From positions 124,001 through 188,000 of the forward strand of contig NZ_AFIG01000003.1 of the NCBI RefSeq assembly GCF_000214595.1: 64,000 nucleotides of DNA, in the 5' to 3' direction. Each line of letters starts with the position of its first letter. Position 1 is the stretch's first letter. Of this stretch, positions 9,300 through 19,737 are shown one piece after another. This stretch comes from Methylophaga thalassica MP (GTDB lineage: Bacteria; Pseudomonadota; Gammaproteobacteria; Nitrosococcales; Methylophagaceae). The notes beneath the pieces are model-generated. The model had not been told where the DNA came from. It saw only the letters and a list, made by a program, of their open reading frames with translations, and ran no database searches. The position numbers and the translations under genes were made by a program.

Positions 9300-9860
9300 A
9301 TGTTGACTGCAGTAATTGCTTTAACGCTTCTGGCGTTGATTCTCGGTTTGCTATTAGGCTTTGCATCGGTCAAATTCAAAGTTGAAGGCGATCCAATTGT
9401 CGACCAGATCGATAAAATTCTTCCTCAAACTCAATGTGGTCAATGTAGTTTTGCTGGTTGCCGGCCTTATGCTGAAGCCATTGCTGCCGGTGAAGTGGAT
9501 ATTAACCGTTGCCCGCCTGGTGGCGAATCCACCATTCAAGCGCTTGCCGATCTATTGGATGTTGAACCAAAACCACTTGATGAAGAATGTGGCGTCGAAA
9601 AACCCAAAATGCTTGCGGTGATTGATGAACAACGTTGTATTGGCTGTACTTTATGTATTCAAGCCTGCCCTGTCGATGCGATTTTGGGTGCAGCAAAACA
9701 TATGCACACGGTTATCGCCGATGAGTGTACGGGTTGTGAACTATGCTTAGAGCCTTGTCCGGTGGATTGTATTGATATGGTTGAAATGACACCTAATCCT
9801 AATACCTGGCGCTGGCCAGATCCTTCTCACGTCCAACTGGAGCGTGGAGAAAGAATATGA
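9300..9860 (+). CDS. rnfB: Rnf complex subunit B, Fe-S ferredoxin-like
   Basis: 186 residues. One N-terminal membrane anchor is followed by the four-cysteine segment [11 protein letters not shown]...CPPGG, which binds a 4Fe-4S cluster, and then two ferredoxin motifs, [12 protein letters not shown] and [12 protein letters not shown]. It is the entry point for electrons into the membrane part of Rnf. Short form typical of gammaproteobacteria. It begins 4 nt after rnfA and overlaps rnfC by 4 nt. Confidence 0.97.
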   Translation: MLTAVIALTLLALILGLLLGFASVKFKVEGDPIVDQIDKILPQTQCGQCSFAGCRPYAEAIAAGEVDINRCPPGGESTIQALADLLDVEPKPLDEECGVEKPKMLAVIDEQRCIGCTLCIQACPVDAILGAAKHMHTVIADECTGCELCLEPCPVDCIDMVEMTPNPNTWRWPDPSHVQLERGERI

Positions 9861-11377
9861 CAAAAACCTTAGGTTCTTTTCCAGGTGGCTTGAAATTACC
9901 CGGTCATAAAAAGCGGTCAACGCAAACACCTATCCGTAAAACACCTTTAGCTAAAAGGCTGACCTTACCGCTGCAACAGCATATTGGTAGTGCCGCCATT
10001 CCTATTGTCGATGTGGGTGACAAGGTGCTTAAAGGTCAGCAAATTGCTCGCGCCGATGGTCATGTTTCGGTCTGTTTACATGCGCCAAGTTCAGGCACCA
10101 TTATCGCTATTGAAGATCAGCCTATTCCGCATCCATCAGGTCTGACAGCACCCTGCATCACCATCGAAACAGATGGGGAAGATCGCTGGGTAGAACGCCA
10201 TCCGGTGAAAGACTACCGCTCACTTTCTGCCCATGAGATTCGTCAAATTGTTCGCGATGCTGGCATTGTAGGACTTGGCGGCGCGGGCTTCCCTAGCTTT
10301 ATCAAGCTCAACCCCGGCGTGCACCATACCGTCGAAACACTTCTGCTGAATGGGGCAGAATGTGAGCCTTATATCAGCTGCGATGACATGCTGATGCGTG
10401 AACGGGCTGACGGCATTATAGATGGCGTCGAAATCATGCAATATGCACTTCGGGCTCGCGAAGTCATCCTGGCGATAGAAGATAATAAACCGCAAGCCAT
10501 TTCAGCGATGGAACTGGCTTTAGCATCCCGACCACATTTGCAAAATACCCGGCTCGTTGTCGTGCCAACACGCTATCCAACCGGTGGTGAAAAACAGCTT
10601 ATTCAGGTGGTAACGGGTAAAGAAGTGCCCAGCAATGGTTTGCCTATCGATTTAGGTATTGTTAGCCACAATATGGGAACGGCTTATGCGGTGGGTCGTG
10701 CTATTCACCATGGTGAACCTTTGATTTCAAGAATCGTGACGGTCACCGGTAAGGATGTGACCCATGCCGGTAACTTTGAAACCCTGTTCGGCACCCCTAT
10801 CTCAGAAGTTTTAGCCTACGCCGAAACGAAGCGCGAACCGGATGAAGCCTTTATTCTTGGTGGGCCGATGATGGGCTTTAGCTTGTCAGGTGATAACCTG
10901 CCAGTGACAAAAACAGCAAACTGTATTCTTGCTGGTGTAGATGATGCTGCTCCGGCACAAGAACCCTTGCCATGCATTCGTTGTGGAGATTGTGCAAGTG
11001 CTTGCCCTGCCAGCTTACTGCCTCAGCAACTCTATTGGCATTCACGCGCAAAAGATTTTGACCAGACCCGCGATTACAATTTATTCGATTGTATTGAGTG
11101 TGGCTGCTGTGATTATGTCTGCCCAAGTAAAATTCCGCTAGTTTCTTATTTCCGCTTTGCCAAAACTGAGATTATGAATCAGGAGCGTGAGCATAAAAAA
11201 TCAGATCTTGCCCGAGATCGTTTTGAAACGCGTCAGGCACGGTTAGAACGTGAACAACGCGAAAAAGAAGAACGTCAACGTCAGCGTAAAGCTGCTCTAG
11301 CAGCCTCAAAAGCCAAAAAAGAACAACAGGAAAAGACTGCAGAAACAGCTGACGCGGATAATAAGGAGACAGAGTAA
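9857..11377 (+). CDS. rnfC: Rnf complex subunit C, NADH/FMN-binding flavoprotein
   Basis: 506 residues, the peripheral subunit that binds NADH and FMN, like complex I Nuo[13 protein letters not shown] (around residue 135) is the flavin/nucleotide region. Two ferredoxin motifs follow, [12 protein letters not shown] and [12 protein letters not shown]. The last 70 residues are a highly charged Glu/Arg/Lys/Gln coiled coil, as in other gammaproteobacterial RnfC, here of modest length. It overlaps rnfB by 4 nt; rnfD follows after 2 nt. Confidence 0.97.
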   Translation: MTKTLGSFPGGLKLPGHKKRSTQTPIRKTPLAKRLTLPLQQHIGSAAIPIVDVGDKVLKGQQIARADGHVSVCLHAPSSGTIIAIEDQPIPHPSGLTAPCITIETDGEDRWVERHPVKDYRSLSAHEIRQIVRDAGIVGLGGAGFPSFIKLNPGVHHTVETLLLNGAECEPYISCDDMLMRERADGIIDGVEIMQYALRAREVILAIEDNKPQAISAMELALASRPHLQNTRLVVVPTRYPTGGEKQLIQVVTGKEVPSNGLPIDLGIVSHNMGTAYAVGRAIHHGEPLISRIVTVTGKDVTHAGNFETLFGTPISEVLAYAETKREPDEAFILGGPMMGFSLSGDNLPVTKTANCILAGVDDAAPAQEPLPCIRCGDCASACPASLLPQQLYWHSRAKDFDQTRDYNLFDCIECGCCDYVCPSKIPLVSYFRFAKTEIMNQEREHKKSDLARDRFETRQARLEREQREKEERQRQRKAALAASKAKKEQQEKTAETADADNKETE

Positions 11378-11379
11378 AA

Positions 11380-12411
11380 ATGGCGATATTCCGAATGAGC
11401 CCGCCATTTTTGGCAGGCACTAACCGCGTCACCATCCAAATGCTGCAAGTCATCTTTGCGATGATTCCAGCGATAGCCGCTATGGTCTATTTTTTTGGCC
11501 CAGCGGTTTTAATCAATATCAGTCTGGCGCTGACTGTAGCTTTATTAGCGGAAGCCATTTTATTAAAGCTTCGCAAACGTCCTGTTAAACCGTTTATTAC
11601 GGATGGTAGTGCTGCCGTTACCGCCATACTGCTGGCCGTGGCTATTCCGCCATTGTCGCCATGGTGGCTGACTGTGACTGGCGTATTGTTTGCGATTGTG
11701 TTTGCCAAACACCTATATGGCGGCCTGGGATATAACCCGTTTAATCCGGCGATGATAGGTTATGTATTGTTACTGGTCTCCTTCCCCCTTGAAATGACAA
11801 CCTGGTTACCTGTTGATTCACTGACAGAGACTCCCCTTGACCTACATTCCGCTTTTCAGTTGATTTTTTATGGTCAGACCAATGCCGGTTGGGTTGCTGA
11901 TACCGTGTCCGGTGCCACGCCACTGGATACCATGAAAACCCAGATAGGCCAATCGATTGCACCCGCTTATATTGTGAATCAGAACCTGTTTGGCAGCTTA
12001 GGTGGACTTGGCTGGGAATGGATCAATATCTGGTTTGCAGTTGGTGGGCTCTATCTTCTATATCGTCGCGTTATCAGCTGGCATGTGCCTGTTGCCATGA
12101 TTGGTACGATGTTTGTGTTGAGCGGCGTTACCTATTTATTCGCCCCAGAAATAACGGGGTCACCCCTGTTCCATTTGTTGAGCGGTGGCACCATGATTGG
12201 CGCTTTCTTTATTGCCACTGATCCTGTCTCCGGTTCCACCACAGTGAAAGGTCGATTAGTATTCGGCGCTGGAGTTGGCGCGTTGACCTACATTATTCGT
12301 GTCTGGGGTGGTTATCCTGATGGTGTTGCTTTTGCCGTTTTATTAATGAATATGCTGGCACCCTTGATCGATTATTACACACAACCCAAAGTCTACGGGG
12401 CCACGAAATAA
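11380..12411 (+). CDS. rnfD: Rnf complex subunit D
   Basis: 343 residues, membrane subunit with about nine hydrophobic helices. The motif SGATPLDTMKT near residue 180 contains the threonine that carries covalent FMN in RnfD/NqrB proteins. GYNPFNPAMIGY and FIATDPVSGSTT are further family landmarks. Likely part of the ion channel. It overlaps rnfG by 1 nt. Confidence 0.97.
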   Translation: MAIFRMSPPFLAGTNRVTIQMLQVIFAMIPAIAAMVYFFGPAVLINISLALTVALLAEAILLKLRKRPVKPFITDGSAAVTAILLAVAIPPLSPWWLTVTGVLFAIVFAKHLYGGLGYNPFNPAMIGYVLLLVSFPLEMTTWLPVDSLTETPLDLHSAFQLIFYGQTNAGWVADTVSGATPLDTMKTQIGQSIAPAYIVNQNLFGSLGGLGWEWINIWFAVGGLYLLYRRVISWHVPVAMIGTMFVLSGVTYLFAPEITGSPLFHLLSGGTMIGAFFIATDPVSGSTTVKGRLVFGAGVGALTYIIRVWGGYPDGVAFAVLLMNMLAPLIDYYTQPKVYGATK

Positions 12412-13046
12412 TGGCTGATTTTAAAAAACATGTATTAAGAGTAGGCGCCGTTCTTGGTCTTTTTGCTATCGTAGCGACCACCATGGTGGCTTTTACAGAG
12501 CAAAATACTCGCCAGCAAATCAAAGAAAATGAACGCCAGGCATTATTGGACGCGATAAACACCTTAATACCGCATGAGCAATACGATAATGCTATTTTGC
12601 AAGACACTCTAGCACTGCCTAAAACCGAAGAGCTTGGTACGGAAGAAACCACGCAAGTGTATCGTGCCCGTAAACAGAACCAGCCTGTGGCGGTTGTGCT
12701 GACCGTGGTTGCACCTAATGGTTACTCAGGTCGAATTAAAATGTTAGTGGGGATTTATAACGATGGTACTCTGGCTGGTGTCCGTGTTATTAATCACAAA
12801 GAAACACCGGGACTGGGTGATAAAATTGATGCCAGTCGTTCAAACTGGATTAAGCAGTTTGAAGGTTTGTCATTAGAAAACCCTTCATCAGCGAAATGGA
12901 AAGTCAAAAAAGATGGCGGGGCTTTTGATCAATTCACCGGGGCCACCATTACACCAAGGGCCGTAGTCAAAGCTGTTAAAGCCTCACTAGAATATTTTAA
13001 AAATCATCGTGAAGCATTATTTGCCCAAAATGAGGAAAAATCATGA
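12411..13046 (+). CDS. rnfG: Rnf complex subunit G
   Basis: 211 residues. One N-terminal membrane helix (10-28) precedes a periplasmic FMN domain. The flavinylation motif TGATIT is at 176-181, its threonine being the covalent FMN site. [12 protein letters not shown] (129-140) is also conserved. ApbE, which attaches the FMN, is not encoded in the window. It overlaps rnfE by 4 nt. Confidence 0.97.
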   Translation: MADFKKHVLRVGAVLGLFAIVATTMVAFTEQNTRQQIKENERQALLDAINTLIPHEQYDNAILQDTLALPKTEELGTEETTQVYRARKQNQPVAVVLTVVAPNGYSGRIKMLVGIYNDGTLAGVRVINHKETPGLGDKIDASRSNWIKQFEGLSLENPSSAKWKVKKDGGAFDQFTGATITPRAVVKAVKASLEYFKNHREALFAQNEEKS

Positions 13047-13729
13047 ATCCTTATTACCAAATAGTTAAAGAAGGCTTGTGGAAGAATAATCCAGCGCTGG
13101 TACAGTTGCTGGGCTTATGTCCCCTTCTTGCCGTCACCAATACTGTCATCAACGGTTTAGGATTAGGCTTAGCGACGATATTAACCTTGGTTGCCTCCAA
13201 CGGTTTTATCTCTTTATTGAGAAATCAGATTCCTGATGAAGCGCGACTCCCCGTGTTTGTGATGATCATTGCCTCGATTGTGACCATTATCGAATTATCA
13301 ATGAATGCTTGGTTTCATGATCTGTACCTAATCCTGGGCATTTTTATTCCGTTAATCGTGACGAATTGTTCGATTATTGGTCGGGCTGAAGCCTTCGCTG
13401 CCAGAAACTCTGTGGGTCCCGCCCTGCTTGATGGCTTAATGATGGGCTTAGGATTCACTGCAGTATTAGTTGTATTAGGTGGCATGCGTGAACTTATCGG
13501 CCAGGGCACACTTTTCTCTCAGGCAGAGTTGATGTTTGGTGATGTAGCGAAAAATTTCAGCATCACAGTGATTGATGATTACCGCGGTTTTTTACTGGCC
13601 TTATTACCACCTGGTGCATTTATTGGTCTGGGATTAATCGTCGCATTAAAAAATGTCATTGATGCCAGACTCAGTAAACAACAAACAGCCCAAGTAGAAG
13701 CTACGGCTGAAGTGGCTACGAGCAGCTAA
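13043..13729 (+). CDS. rnfE: Rnf complex subunit E
   Basis: 228 residues, six-helix membrane subunit homologous to rnfA in inverted topology. [18 protein letters not shown] and [20 protein letters not shown] are family signatures. The hydrophilic tail after residue 205 is Ala/Thr/Glu-rich. Last Rnf subunit; nth follows after a single base. Confidence 0.97.
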   Translation: MNPYYQIVKEGLWKNNPALVQLLGLCPLLAVTNTVINGLGLGLATILTLVASNGFISLLRNQIPDEARLPVFVMIIASIVTIIELSMNAWFHDLYLILGIFIPLIVTNCSIIGRAEAFAARNSVGPALLDGLMMGLGFTAVLVVLGGMRELIGQGTLFSQAELMFGDVAKNFSITVIDDYRGFLLALLPPGAFIGLGLIVALKNVIDARLSKQQTAQVEATAEVATSS

Positions 13730-13730
13730 A

Positions 13731-14387
13731 ATGAATCAGGCTCAACGGCGTGACTTTTTTGCCACCCTAAAAGCACATAATCCGGCGCCCACCACTGAAC
13801 TCAATTATTCTTCGCCTTTTGAGTTATTGATTGCGGTTATTTTGTCTGCTCAGGCCACCGATGTGGGTGTCAATAAAGCGACCGACAAACTCTACCCCGT
13901 CGCCAATACCCCCGAAAAAATTCTGGCCCTCGGCGTAGACGGTTTAAAGCAGTACATAAAAACCATTGGTTTATTCAATAGCAAAGCCGAAAATGTCATT
14001 AAAACCTGCAAAATACTGATTGAGCAGCATAACAGCCAGGTACCGGAAAACAGAGAAGCACTTGAAGCGTTACCAGGGGTTGGCCGTAAAACAGCAAACG
14101 TCATTCTGAATACCGTTTTTAAACACCCGGTTATTGCCGTTGATACACATATCTTCCGACTCTCCAACAGAACAGGTCTGGCTAAAGGTAAAACCGTTAG
14201 AGCCGTTGAAGATAAGCTGATGAAAGTCGTCCCCAAAGAATATCTGTTAGATGCGCATCACTGGCTGATTCTGCATGGTCGCTATGTTTGCCTGGCACGT
14301 AAACCGAAATGTGACACATGTTGCGTTACTCAATACTGTGACTACTATCGCGATCAGCAACGTCGTCAGTCACGCTCAGTGTCATGA
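13731..14387 (+). CDS. nth: endonuclease III (DNA glycosylase/AP lyase)
   Basis: Removes oxidised pyrimidines and cuts abasic sites in base-excision repair. The helix-hairpin-helix is LPGVGRKTANVIL with the catalytic Lys; IAVDTHIFRL contains the catalytic Asp. The C-terminal 4Fe-4S cluster ligands have the classic C-x6-C-x2-C-x5-C spacing (CLARKPKCDTCCVTQYC). 218 residues is full length. The gene sits directly after rnfE, an arrangement common in gammaproteobacteria, and overlaps the next gene by 4 nt. Confidence 0.97.
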   Translation: MNQAQRRDFFATLKAHNPAPTTELNYSSPFELLIAVILSAQATDVGVNKATDKLYPVANTPEKILALGVDGLKQYIKTIGLFNSKAENVIKTCKILIEQHNSQVPENREALEALPGVGRKTANVILNTVFKHPVIAVDTHIFRLSNRTGLAKGKTVRAVEDKLMKVVPKEYLLDAHHWLILHGRYVCLARKPKCDTCCVTQYCDYYRDQQRRQSRSVS

Positions 14388-14812
14388 TGTTTGGACAAAA
14401 CAGACAAGAAATCAGACAAGTCTATTTTGATGTCTGGGCAAAAAGTCACTCAGGCCAACCCTTATCTGAGCTTGAGAAACACATCGCTCATATCATAGAA
14501 CTTCACCCAGAATATCACCTCTTATTTAACCAGCCAGAAAACATCCATCAGGACTACTTTGTAGAAGCAGGTGATACCAATCCATTTTTGCATATGGGAT
14601 TACATCTGGCATTGCATGAACAAATCCAAACGGACAGACCCTCTGGTATTCGTGAAATTTATCGGCAATTACTGGTTATCAAACAGGATCAACACCACTG
14701 TGACCATCTGATGATGGACTGTCTGGCTGAATCCATATGGCAAGCACAACGAGATGGTATTCCACCATCAGAAGAAACCTATCTAAACGCGCTTAAACAA
14801 TTATTGTCATAA
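14384..14812 (+). CDS. DUF1841 family protein
   Basis: 142 residues, no signal peptide, no catalytic motif that I can name. The sequence is rich in His and Gln with a conserved-looking core (NPFLHMGLHLALHEQI, QHHCDHLMMDCLAESIWQAQ). This matches the DUF1841 family of beta- and gammaproteobacteria, whose function is unknown. It is translationally coupled to nth by an ATGA overlap, so it is the last gene of the rnf operon. Confidence 0.85.
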   Translation: MMFGQNRQEIRQVYFDVWAKSHSGQPLSELEKHIAHIIELHPEYHLLFNQPENIHQDYFVEAGDTNPFLHMGLHLALHEQIQTDRPSGIREIYRQLLVIKQDQHHCDHLMMDCLAESIWQAQRDGIPPSEETYLNALKQLLS

Positions 14813-14878
14813 CTTCAGATCAACTTAATTCACTCTATCAGCTCATTAATGTCTTAATGCAACACGGAGAATAGCGAT

Positions 14879-15880
14879 ATGAAAGCCTACGGATTTTTCC
14901 ACGCCAACGGACAAGCACAACTCATCGAACGCGAAACACCAATAGCAAAAGGCCGCGATCTGTTGATTAAAATTGATGCGATTGCCGTCAACCCGGTTGA
15001 TACAAAAATAAAAGCCAGTCTGGGTGATGGGGTTGAGCAAGCCAGAATCATTGGCTGGGATGCATGTGGCACCGTTATCGATACAGGCAGTGAGTGCGAC
15101 TTATTCAAAACCGGTGATAAAGTCTTCTACTCAGGTGATGTAACCCGTGACGGCTGTTATGCTTCTCACCAGTTAGTGGATGAACGCATTGTTGGTAAAG
15201 CGCCCAAGAACTTAAGTGCAGAACAAGCAGCAGCAATGCCTCTCACTAGTATTACCGCCTGGGAGGCATTATTCTCAAGAATGCGAATTCGAGCCGACTT
15301 GGATAAAGGCAAAACAATCCTGATTGTTGGCGGTGCCGGTGGTGTGGGCTCAATTGCTATTCAACTTGCTAAACAGCTAGGCCAACTGAATGTGGTTGCT
15401 ACAGCTTCTCGTCAGGAATCCATCGACTGGTGTTCTGAACTGGGCGCGGATCATGTGATTAATCACCAGCAATTAAGCGAACATTATTCAACATTAAATA
15501 TTCCGGCTCCTGATTATATTTTATGTCTGGCTGACACTGATCCCTATTACGAGGAGTTAACTGACCTAATAGCACCTCAAGGTCTGATTTGTTTTGTTGT
15601 CACCAGCCAGCAGCATCACAATATTGATAAATTAAAAAATAAAAGTGCAGGCATCGTATGGGAGTTTATGTTTGCCAGACCGATGTACCACACAGCCGAT
15701 ATGATCGAGCAACACCGTCTCCTCAATAAAGTCTCAGAAATGCTTGATAATAAAATACTCAAATGTACTCACAAACACACATTGGGGCCGATTTCTACCA
15801 GCAATATTGAGCGGGCTCATCAGTTATTATTGACGGCTAGAACGATAGGGAAAATAAGCCTTTCTGCTATAGAGGACTAA
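14879..15880 (+). CDS. zinc-free medium-chain dehydrogenase, quinone-oxidoreductase type
   Basis: 333 residues of the MDR superfamily. The N-terminal GroES-like domain keeps AVNPVDTKIK, and the NADPH-binding motif is VGGAGGVGSIAIQLAK near residue 155. The structural and catalytic zinc cysteines of true alcohol dehydrogenases are absent, as in quinone or enone reductases. The substrate is unknown; the family detoxifies quinones and enones with NADPH. Single gene with an ACGGAGA box upstream of the ATG. Confidence 0.88.
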   Translation: MKAYGFFHANGQAQLIERETPIAKGRDLLIKIDAIAVNPVDTKIKASLGDGVEQARIIGWDACGTVIDTGSECDLFKTGDKVFYSGDVTRDGCYASHQLVDERIVGKAPKNLSAEQAAAMPLTSITAWEALFSRMRIRADLDKGKTILIVGGAGGVGSIAIQLAKQLGQLNVVATASRQESIDWCSELGADHVINHQQLSEHYSTLNIPAPDYILCLADTDPYYEELTDLIAPQGLICFVVTSQQHHNIDKLKNKSAGIVWEFMFARPMYHTADMIEQHRLLNKVSEMLDNKILKCTHKHTLGPISTSNIERAHQLLLTARTIGKISLSAIED

Positions 15881-15962
15881 TCCTTTCTGCCGCTTTTCGT
15901 AGCGCAGCGTGTTCGTTAACCGTATAATCATCGCCATTATTTAAAATCAGCAGAGGTTAGTA

Positions 15963-16439
15963 ATGAATAAGAAATCTGGTCAATTTTTTATCGGTAGTAT
16001 CGTCACCATATTGGCACTTTACGGTTTAGTGTTAATCATCCTGAATAACTCGCTCGAATTAGGAAAAGACGCTACAGCCCCTGCCAGTATGGAAGAAGAT
16101 GCTGTTGCAGAGCGCATCAAACCTGTTGCTGAAGTTAATATCGGTGAACCGCCTGCAGTACAAGCCCCAGCCGCTGAAGAAGAATCTGACACTGCCGGTG
16201 GACCTGGTCAGCAAATCGTGACACAGGTTTGTGCGGCATGTCACGGCGCTGGATTAATGGGCTCGCCAAAAATCGGTAATGCTGCAGACTGGGCACCACG
16301 TATTGAGAAAGGTATGGAAACCTTGCATAAACATGCTATTGAAGGTTTCAATATGATGCCGGCAAAAGGCGGTCGTGCTGACCTGAGTGATGAGGCTGTT
16401 ATGGCAGCTGTTGATTATATGGTGTCACAATCAAAATAA
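15963..16439 (+). CDS. membrane-anchored cytochrome c5-like protein
   Basis: 158 residues. One N-terminal membrane helix (about 8-28) is followed by an Ala/Pro/Glu-rich linker (40-80) and a single c-type heme domain with VCAACHGAG near residue 88 and the axial Met in FNMMPAKGG. This is the c5 class (CAACH, short loop, MMPAKGG), a periplasm-facing electron carrier. Its redox partner is unknown. It has its own terminator, so it is separate from the Mrp operon downstream. Confidence 0.9.
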   Translation: MNKKSGQFFIGSIVTILALYGLVLIILNNSLELGKDATAPASMEEDAVAERIKPVAEVNIGEPPAVQAPAAEEESDTAGGPGQQIVTQVCAACHGAGLMGSPKIGNAADWAPRIEKGMETLHKHAIEGFNMMPAKGGRADLSDEAVMAAVDYMVSQSK

Positions 16440-16460
16440 CGTTCGGCCACTAATGAGTAA

Positions 16461-16497
16461 AAAAAGCACTGTCGAGCACTGCTCGACAGTGCTTTTT
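16461..16497 (+). terminator. rho-independent terminator after cytochrome c5
   Basis: GCACTGTCGAGC (16466-16477), a 3-nt gap, then GCTCGACAGTGC (16481-16492) and TTTTT. Twelve perfect base pairs. Confidence 0.92.
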
Positions 16498-16545
16498 CAT
16501 GTATAAATACAGTATATGAGCATCCGTTAGATAACAGGAAAATCA

Positions 16546-19365
16546 ATGAATTTATTGACGTTCAACTTACCTTTAGTTGCTCTGATACCTTTTCTAGGCG
16601 CACCGATTGCCGCATGGGCTGCTAGGTTCAGTCGTGTCGCCTCAGCTTGGGTTGCGGGTGCTGTTACCTTTTTGTCTCTGCTGACATTAATGCCAGCTGT
16701 GCATATTCCTTTTAATAATGAAACCTTAATTCAAAGCTGGTCATGGCTACCTACGCTCGGATTAGATTTTGCATTCCGTCTTGATGGCCTATCTCTAGTG
16801 TTTAGCTTTTTGATCTTACTGATTGGCCTACTGGTCATCTTGTATGCACGCTATTATTTATCGGCTCAGGACTCCATGGGCCGTTTTTTTGCCTATTTAC
16901 TAATGTTTATGGGCTCAATGTTAGGCATTGTGCTGTCAGAAAATTTAATTCAGCTGGTCATTTTCTGGGAATTAACCTCGCTTACTTCGTTTTTATTGAT
17001 TAGTTATTGGCAATACAGCCAGGATGCACGTGACGGTGCTCGTATGGCGCTGACGATCACCGGTGCCGGTGGTTTGGCTATGCTGGCTGGTGTGTTAATG
17101 ATTGGCAATATGGTTGGTAGTTTTAATCTGACCGATGTCTTAGCCTCTGGCGACTTGATTCGTCAAAATGAACATTATCTGACAGCCTTGGTTTTAATTC
17201 TGTTAGGGGTCTTTACCAAATCAGCGCAGTTCCCATTTCATTTCTGGTTGCCTCATGCCATGGCGGCCCCCACACCTGTATCAGCCTATTTACACTCAGC
17301 CACCATGGTCAAAGCCGGTATTTTTATTCTGGCAAGACTGTTTCCAGTACTGTCAGGCACTGAAGCGTGGGGTTGGCTGGTAGGTGGTGCCGGTATGATC
17401 ACCATGGTACTAGGTGCTTACACAGCTCTTTTCAAACATGATCTAAAAGGCCTTTTAGCTTATTCAACCATAAGTCACCTGGGCTTGATTACCCTGTTAT
17501 TTGGCTTTAGTACCAAACTGGCTGCTGTCGCCGCGATTTTTCATATTATTAATCACGCCACCTTTAAAGCGTCATTATTCATGGTGGCAGGTATTATTGA
17601 TCATGAGTGTGGCACCCGCGATATGCGTAAAGTAAATGGCTTATTGAAATATATGCCGCATACTGCCGTACTGGCGATGATTGCAGCCTCCGCCATGGCC
17701 GGTGTACCACTGCTGAACGGCTTTCTAAGTAAAGAAATGTTTTTCCAACAGGCTTTAACAGCCACGGATCACCATACATTAAGCTGGGCAATCCCTATTA
17801 TCGTAACCTTTGGTGCTGTGTTCTCAGTCGCTTACTCACTGCGTTTTATCCACGACGTCTTCTTTAATGGTGAACCTCAGGGATTAACTAAAACACCGCA
17901 TGAACCCCCTCGCTTTATGAGAATACCTGTCGATATTCTGGTACTGCTTTGTCTTGGGGTAGGAATGATGCCCGTATTAATCGTCGCCCCTATTTTGACT
18001 GTGGCGGTGGCAGCTAGTCTGCAAGGGGTACCGCCGGACTACAGTCTGGCCATCTGGCATGGCTTTAATATTCCGCTATTGATGAGTTTTATTGCTTTGG
18101 TTTTCGGCGCGATTGTTTATTTCTACCGTGAAAAATTATTCCGTTGGCATGATACAAACCTACCCCGTCTGGATGCGAAAACACTATTCAACCGGGTCAC
18201 ACATGGTTTATTAGTATCGAGCGGTAAAATCAGTCGTCTATTCGATCGTGGTTCCTTACAAAATGCCATCAGCTGGGTATTGTTATCCGGTGTCGCTGCG
18301 ACCTTATATGGCTTTTTACAATTCGATAGTCCACTGTTTGGTGACAGAAACTTACTGGATGCTAACCTGCTCACCATGATCCAAGTTGGCATTCTGGTTG
18401 TGGCGAGCATTCTAACGGCTGTGATGCACCATAACCGACTGGTAGCACTCATTATTATCGGTGTTATTGGTTTGATCGTATCTTTGGGTTTTGTGAAATT
18501 CTCAGCACCTGATTTAGCCTTAACTCAGTTATCAGTCGAAGTTGTCACGATTGTGCTTCTTTTATTGGCTCTGTTTTTCTTGCCCCAGCATAGTCCTCAG
18601 GAAAGGAGTCATAAACGCCTGACCCGTGATTTGGTTTTATCTGTGTCTGCCGGTGTCACGGTGATGTTATTAGCTATGGCGGTAATGACGCGTGACTACA
18701 GCACAATTTCAGGCTTCTTCCTTGAGAACAGTAAACCGGGTGGCGGTGGTACGAATGTGGTCAATGTCATTCTGGTCGATTTCCGTGGCTTTGATACATT
18801 AGGTGAAATCGTGGTACTGGCGCTTGCTGGCCTGGGTATTTTTGCTTTACTGGAAAACCTGAAACTTCCAGCACCACTACGTGATATAGACGGTCGTGAA
18901 TGGAGCCATGATCCCCATCCTCCAATTATGCAAACACTGACCCGATTGCTGTTTCCATTAATGTTAATGGTGGCGGTGTTTATTTTCCTGCGTGGTCATA
19001 ATTTGCCAGGGGGTGGCTTTATCGCAGGCTTAATTGCTGCTGTGGCTTTGATTTCACAATATCTTGCTAACGGTATTGCCTGGACCAATGCCAGAATTAA
19101 AGTAGATATGCATAAGGTGATTGCTGTCGGATTAACCGCTGCCTTTGTCACTGGTTTGGCCGCTATGTTCTTGTCTTACCCATTCCTGACCACCACCTTC
19201 ACTTATTTGACGTGGCCGATTGTCGGTAAATTTGAAATCGCCAGCGCCATGATCTTTGATTTGGGGGTATTCCTCGTTGTGGTCGGCGCCACTGTCCTCA
19301 TTCTGGTCGAACTGGGTAAGCTCAGTCATGCATCACACAGTTTAGCTCAACAGGAGAAAAAATAG
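16546..19365 (+). CDS. mrpA: Mrp-type Na+/H+ antiporter, fused subunits A and B
   Basis: 939 residues. Residues 1 to about 790 are MrpA: an ND5/NuoL-like proton-pumping core ([32 protein letters not shown]) and the C-terminal MrpA extension with [15 protein letters not shown]. The last 140 residues are a complete MrpB domain ([17 protein letters not shown]). In Bacillus these are separate genes; the fusion is usual in proteobacterial Sha/Pha systems. With CDEFG it forms a hetero-oligomeric antiporter that expels Na+ in exchange for H+ at high pH or salt. First gene of the operon. Confidence 0.96.
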   Translation: MNLLTFNLPLVALIPFLGAPIAAWAARFSRVASAWVAGAVTFLSLLTLMPAVHIPFNNETLIQSWSWLPTLGLDFAFRLDGLSLVFSFLILLIGLLVILYARYYLSAQDSMGRFFAYLLMFMGSMLGIVLSENLIQLVIFWELTSLTSFLLISYWQYSQDARDGARMALTITGAGGLAMLAGVLMIGNMVGSFNLTDVLASGDLIRQNEHYLTALVLILLGVFTKSAQFPFHFWLPHAMAAPTPVSAYLHSATMVKAGIFILARLFPVLSGTEAWGWLVGGAGMITMVLGAYTALFKHDLKGLLAYSTISHLGLITLLFGFSTKLAAVAAIFHIINHATFKASLFMVAGIIDHECGTRDMRKVNGLLKYMPHTAVLAMIAASAMAGVPLLNGFLSKEMFFQQALTATDHHTLSWAIPIIVTFGAVFSVAYSLRFIHDVFFNGEPQGLTKTPHEPPRFMRIPVDILVLLCLGVGMMPVLIVAPILTVAVAASLQGVPPDYSLAIWHGFNIPLLMSFIALVFGAIVYFYREKLFRWHDTNLPRLDAKTLFNRVTHGLLVSSGKISRLFDRGSLQNAISWVLLSGVAATLYGFLQFDSPLFGDRNLLDANLLTMIQVGILVVASILTAVMHHNRLVALIIIGVIGLIVSLGFVKFSAPDLALTQLSVEVVTIVLLLLALFFLPQHSPQERSHKRLTRDLVLSVSAGVTVMLLAMAVMTRDYSTISGFFLENSKPGGGGTNVVNVILVDFRGFDTLGEIVVLALAGLGIFALLENLKLPAPLRDIDGREWSHDPHPPIMQTLTRLLFPLMLMVAVFIFLRGHNLPGGGFIAGLIAAVALISQYLANGIAWTNARIKVDMHKVIAVGLTAAFVTGLAAMFLSYPFLTTTFTYLTWPIVGKFEIASAMIFDLGVFLVVVGATVLILVELGKLSHASHSLAQQEKK

Positions 19366-19737
19366 ATGGAGTGGTTAGTCGCCATCGCGATAGGTGTCAT
19401 GACATCATGTGGTGTCTACCTTGTGCTTCGCGCCCGTACCTTTCCACTGGTACTCGGGTTAACACTGATTTCCTATGCCGTGAATGTATTTTTATTTGTC
19501 ATGGGCCGCTTACAGATTGGTGAAGCTGCCATTATTTCTGCTGAAACAACAAAATATACCGATCCACTTCCTCAGGCACTGGTATTAACAGCGATTGTCA
19601 TTGCCTTTGGTATGACGGCGTTTCTTATTGTTCTGGCTTTAAAAGCACGTAGCGAATTGGGTAATGACCATGTCGATGGAATGAGTTATGTGGCTGAGGA
19701 ACAAGAGAAGAAAACAGCTGGAGGCCAATCAAAATGA
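19366..19737 (+). CDS. mrpC: Mrp antiporter subunit C
   Basis: 123 residues, three membrane helices, homologous to NuoK. GVYLVLRARTFPLVLGLTLISYAVNVFLF is the typical start, then DPLPQALVLTAIVIAFGMTAF. It starts immediately after the mrpA stop codon and overlaps mrpD by 4 nt. Confidence 0.95.
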   Translation: MEWLVAIAIGVMTSCGVYLVLRARTFPLVLGLTLISYAVNVFLFVMGRLQIGEAAIISAETTKYTDPLPQALVLTAIVIAFGMTAFLIVLALKARSELGNDHVDGMSYVAEEQEKKTAGGQSK

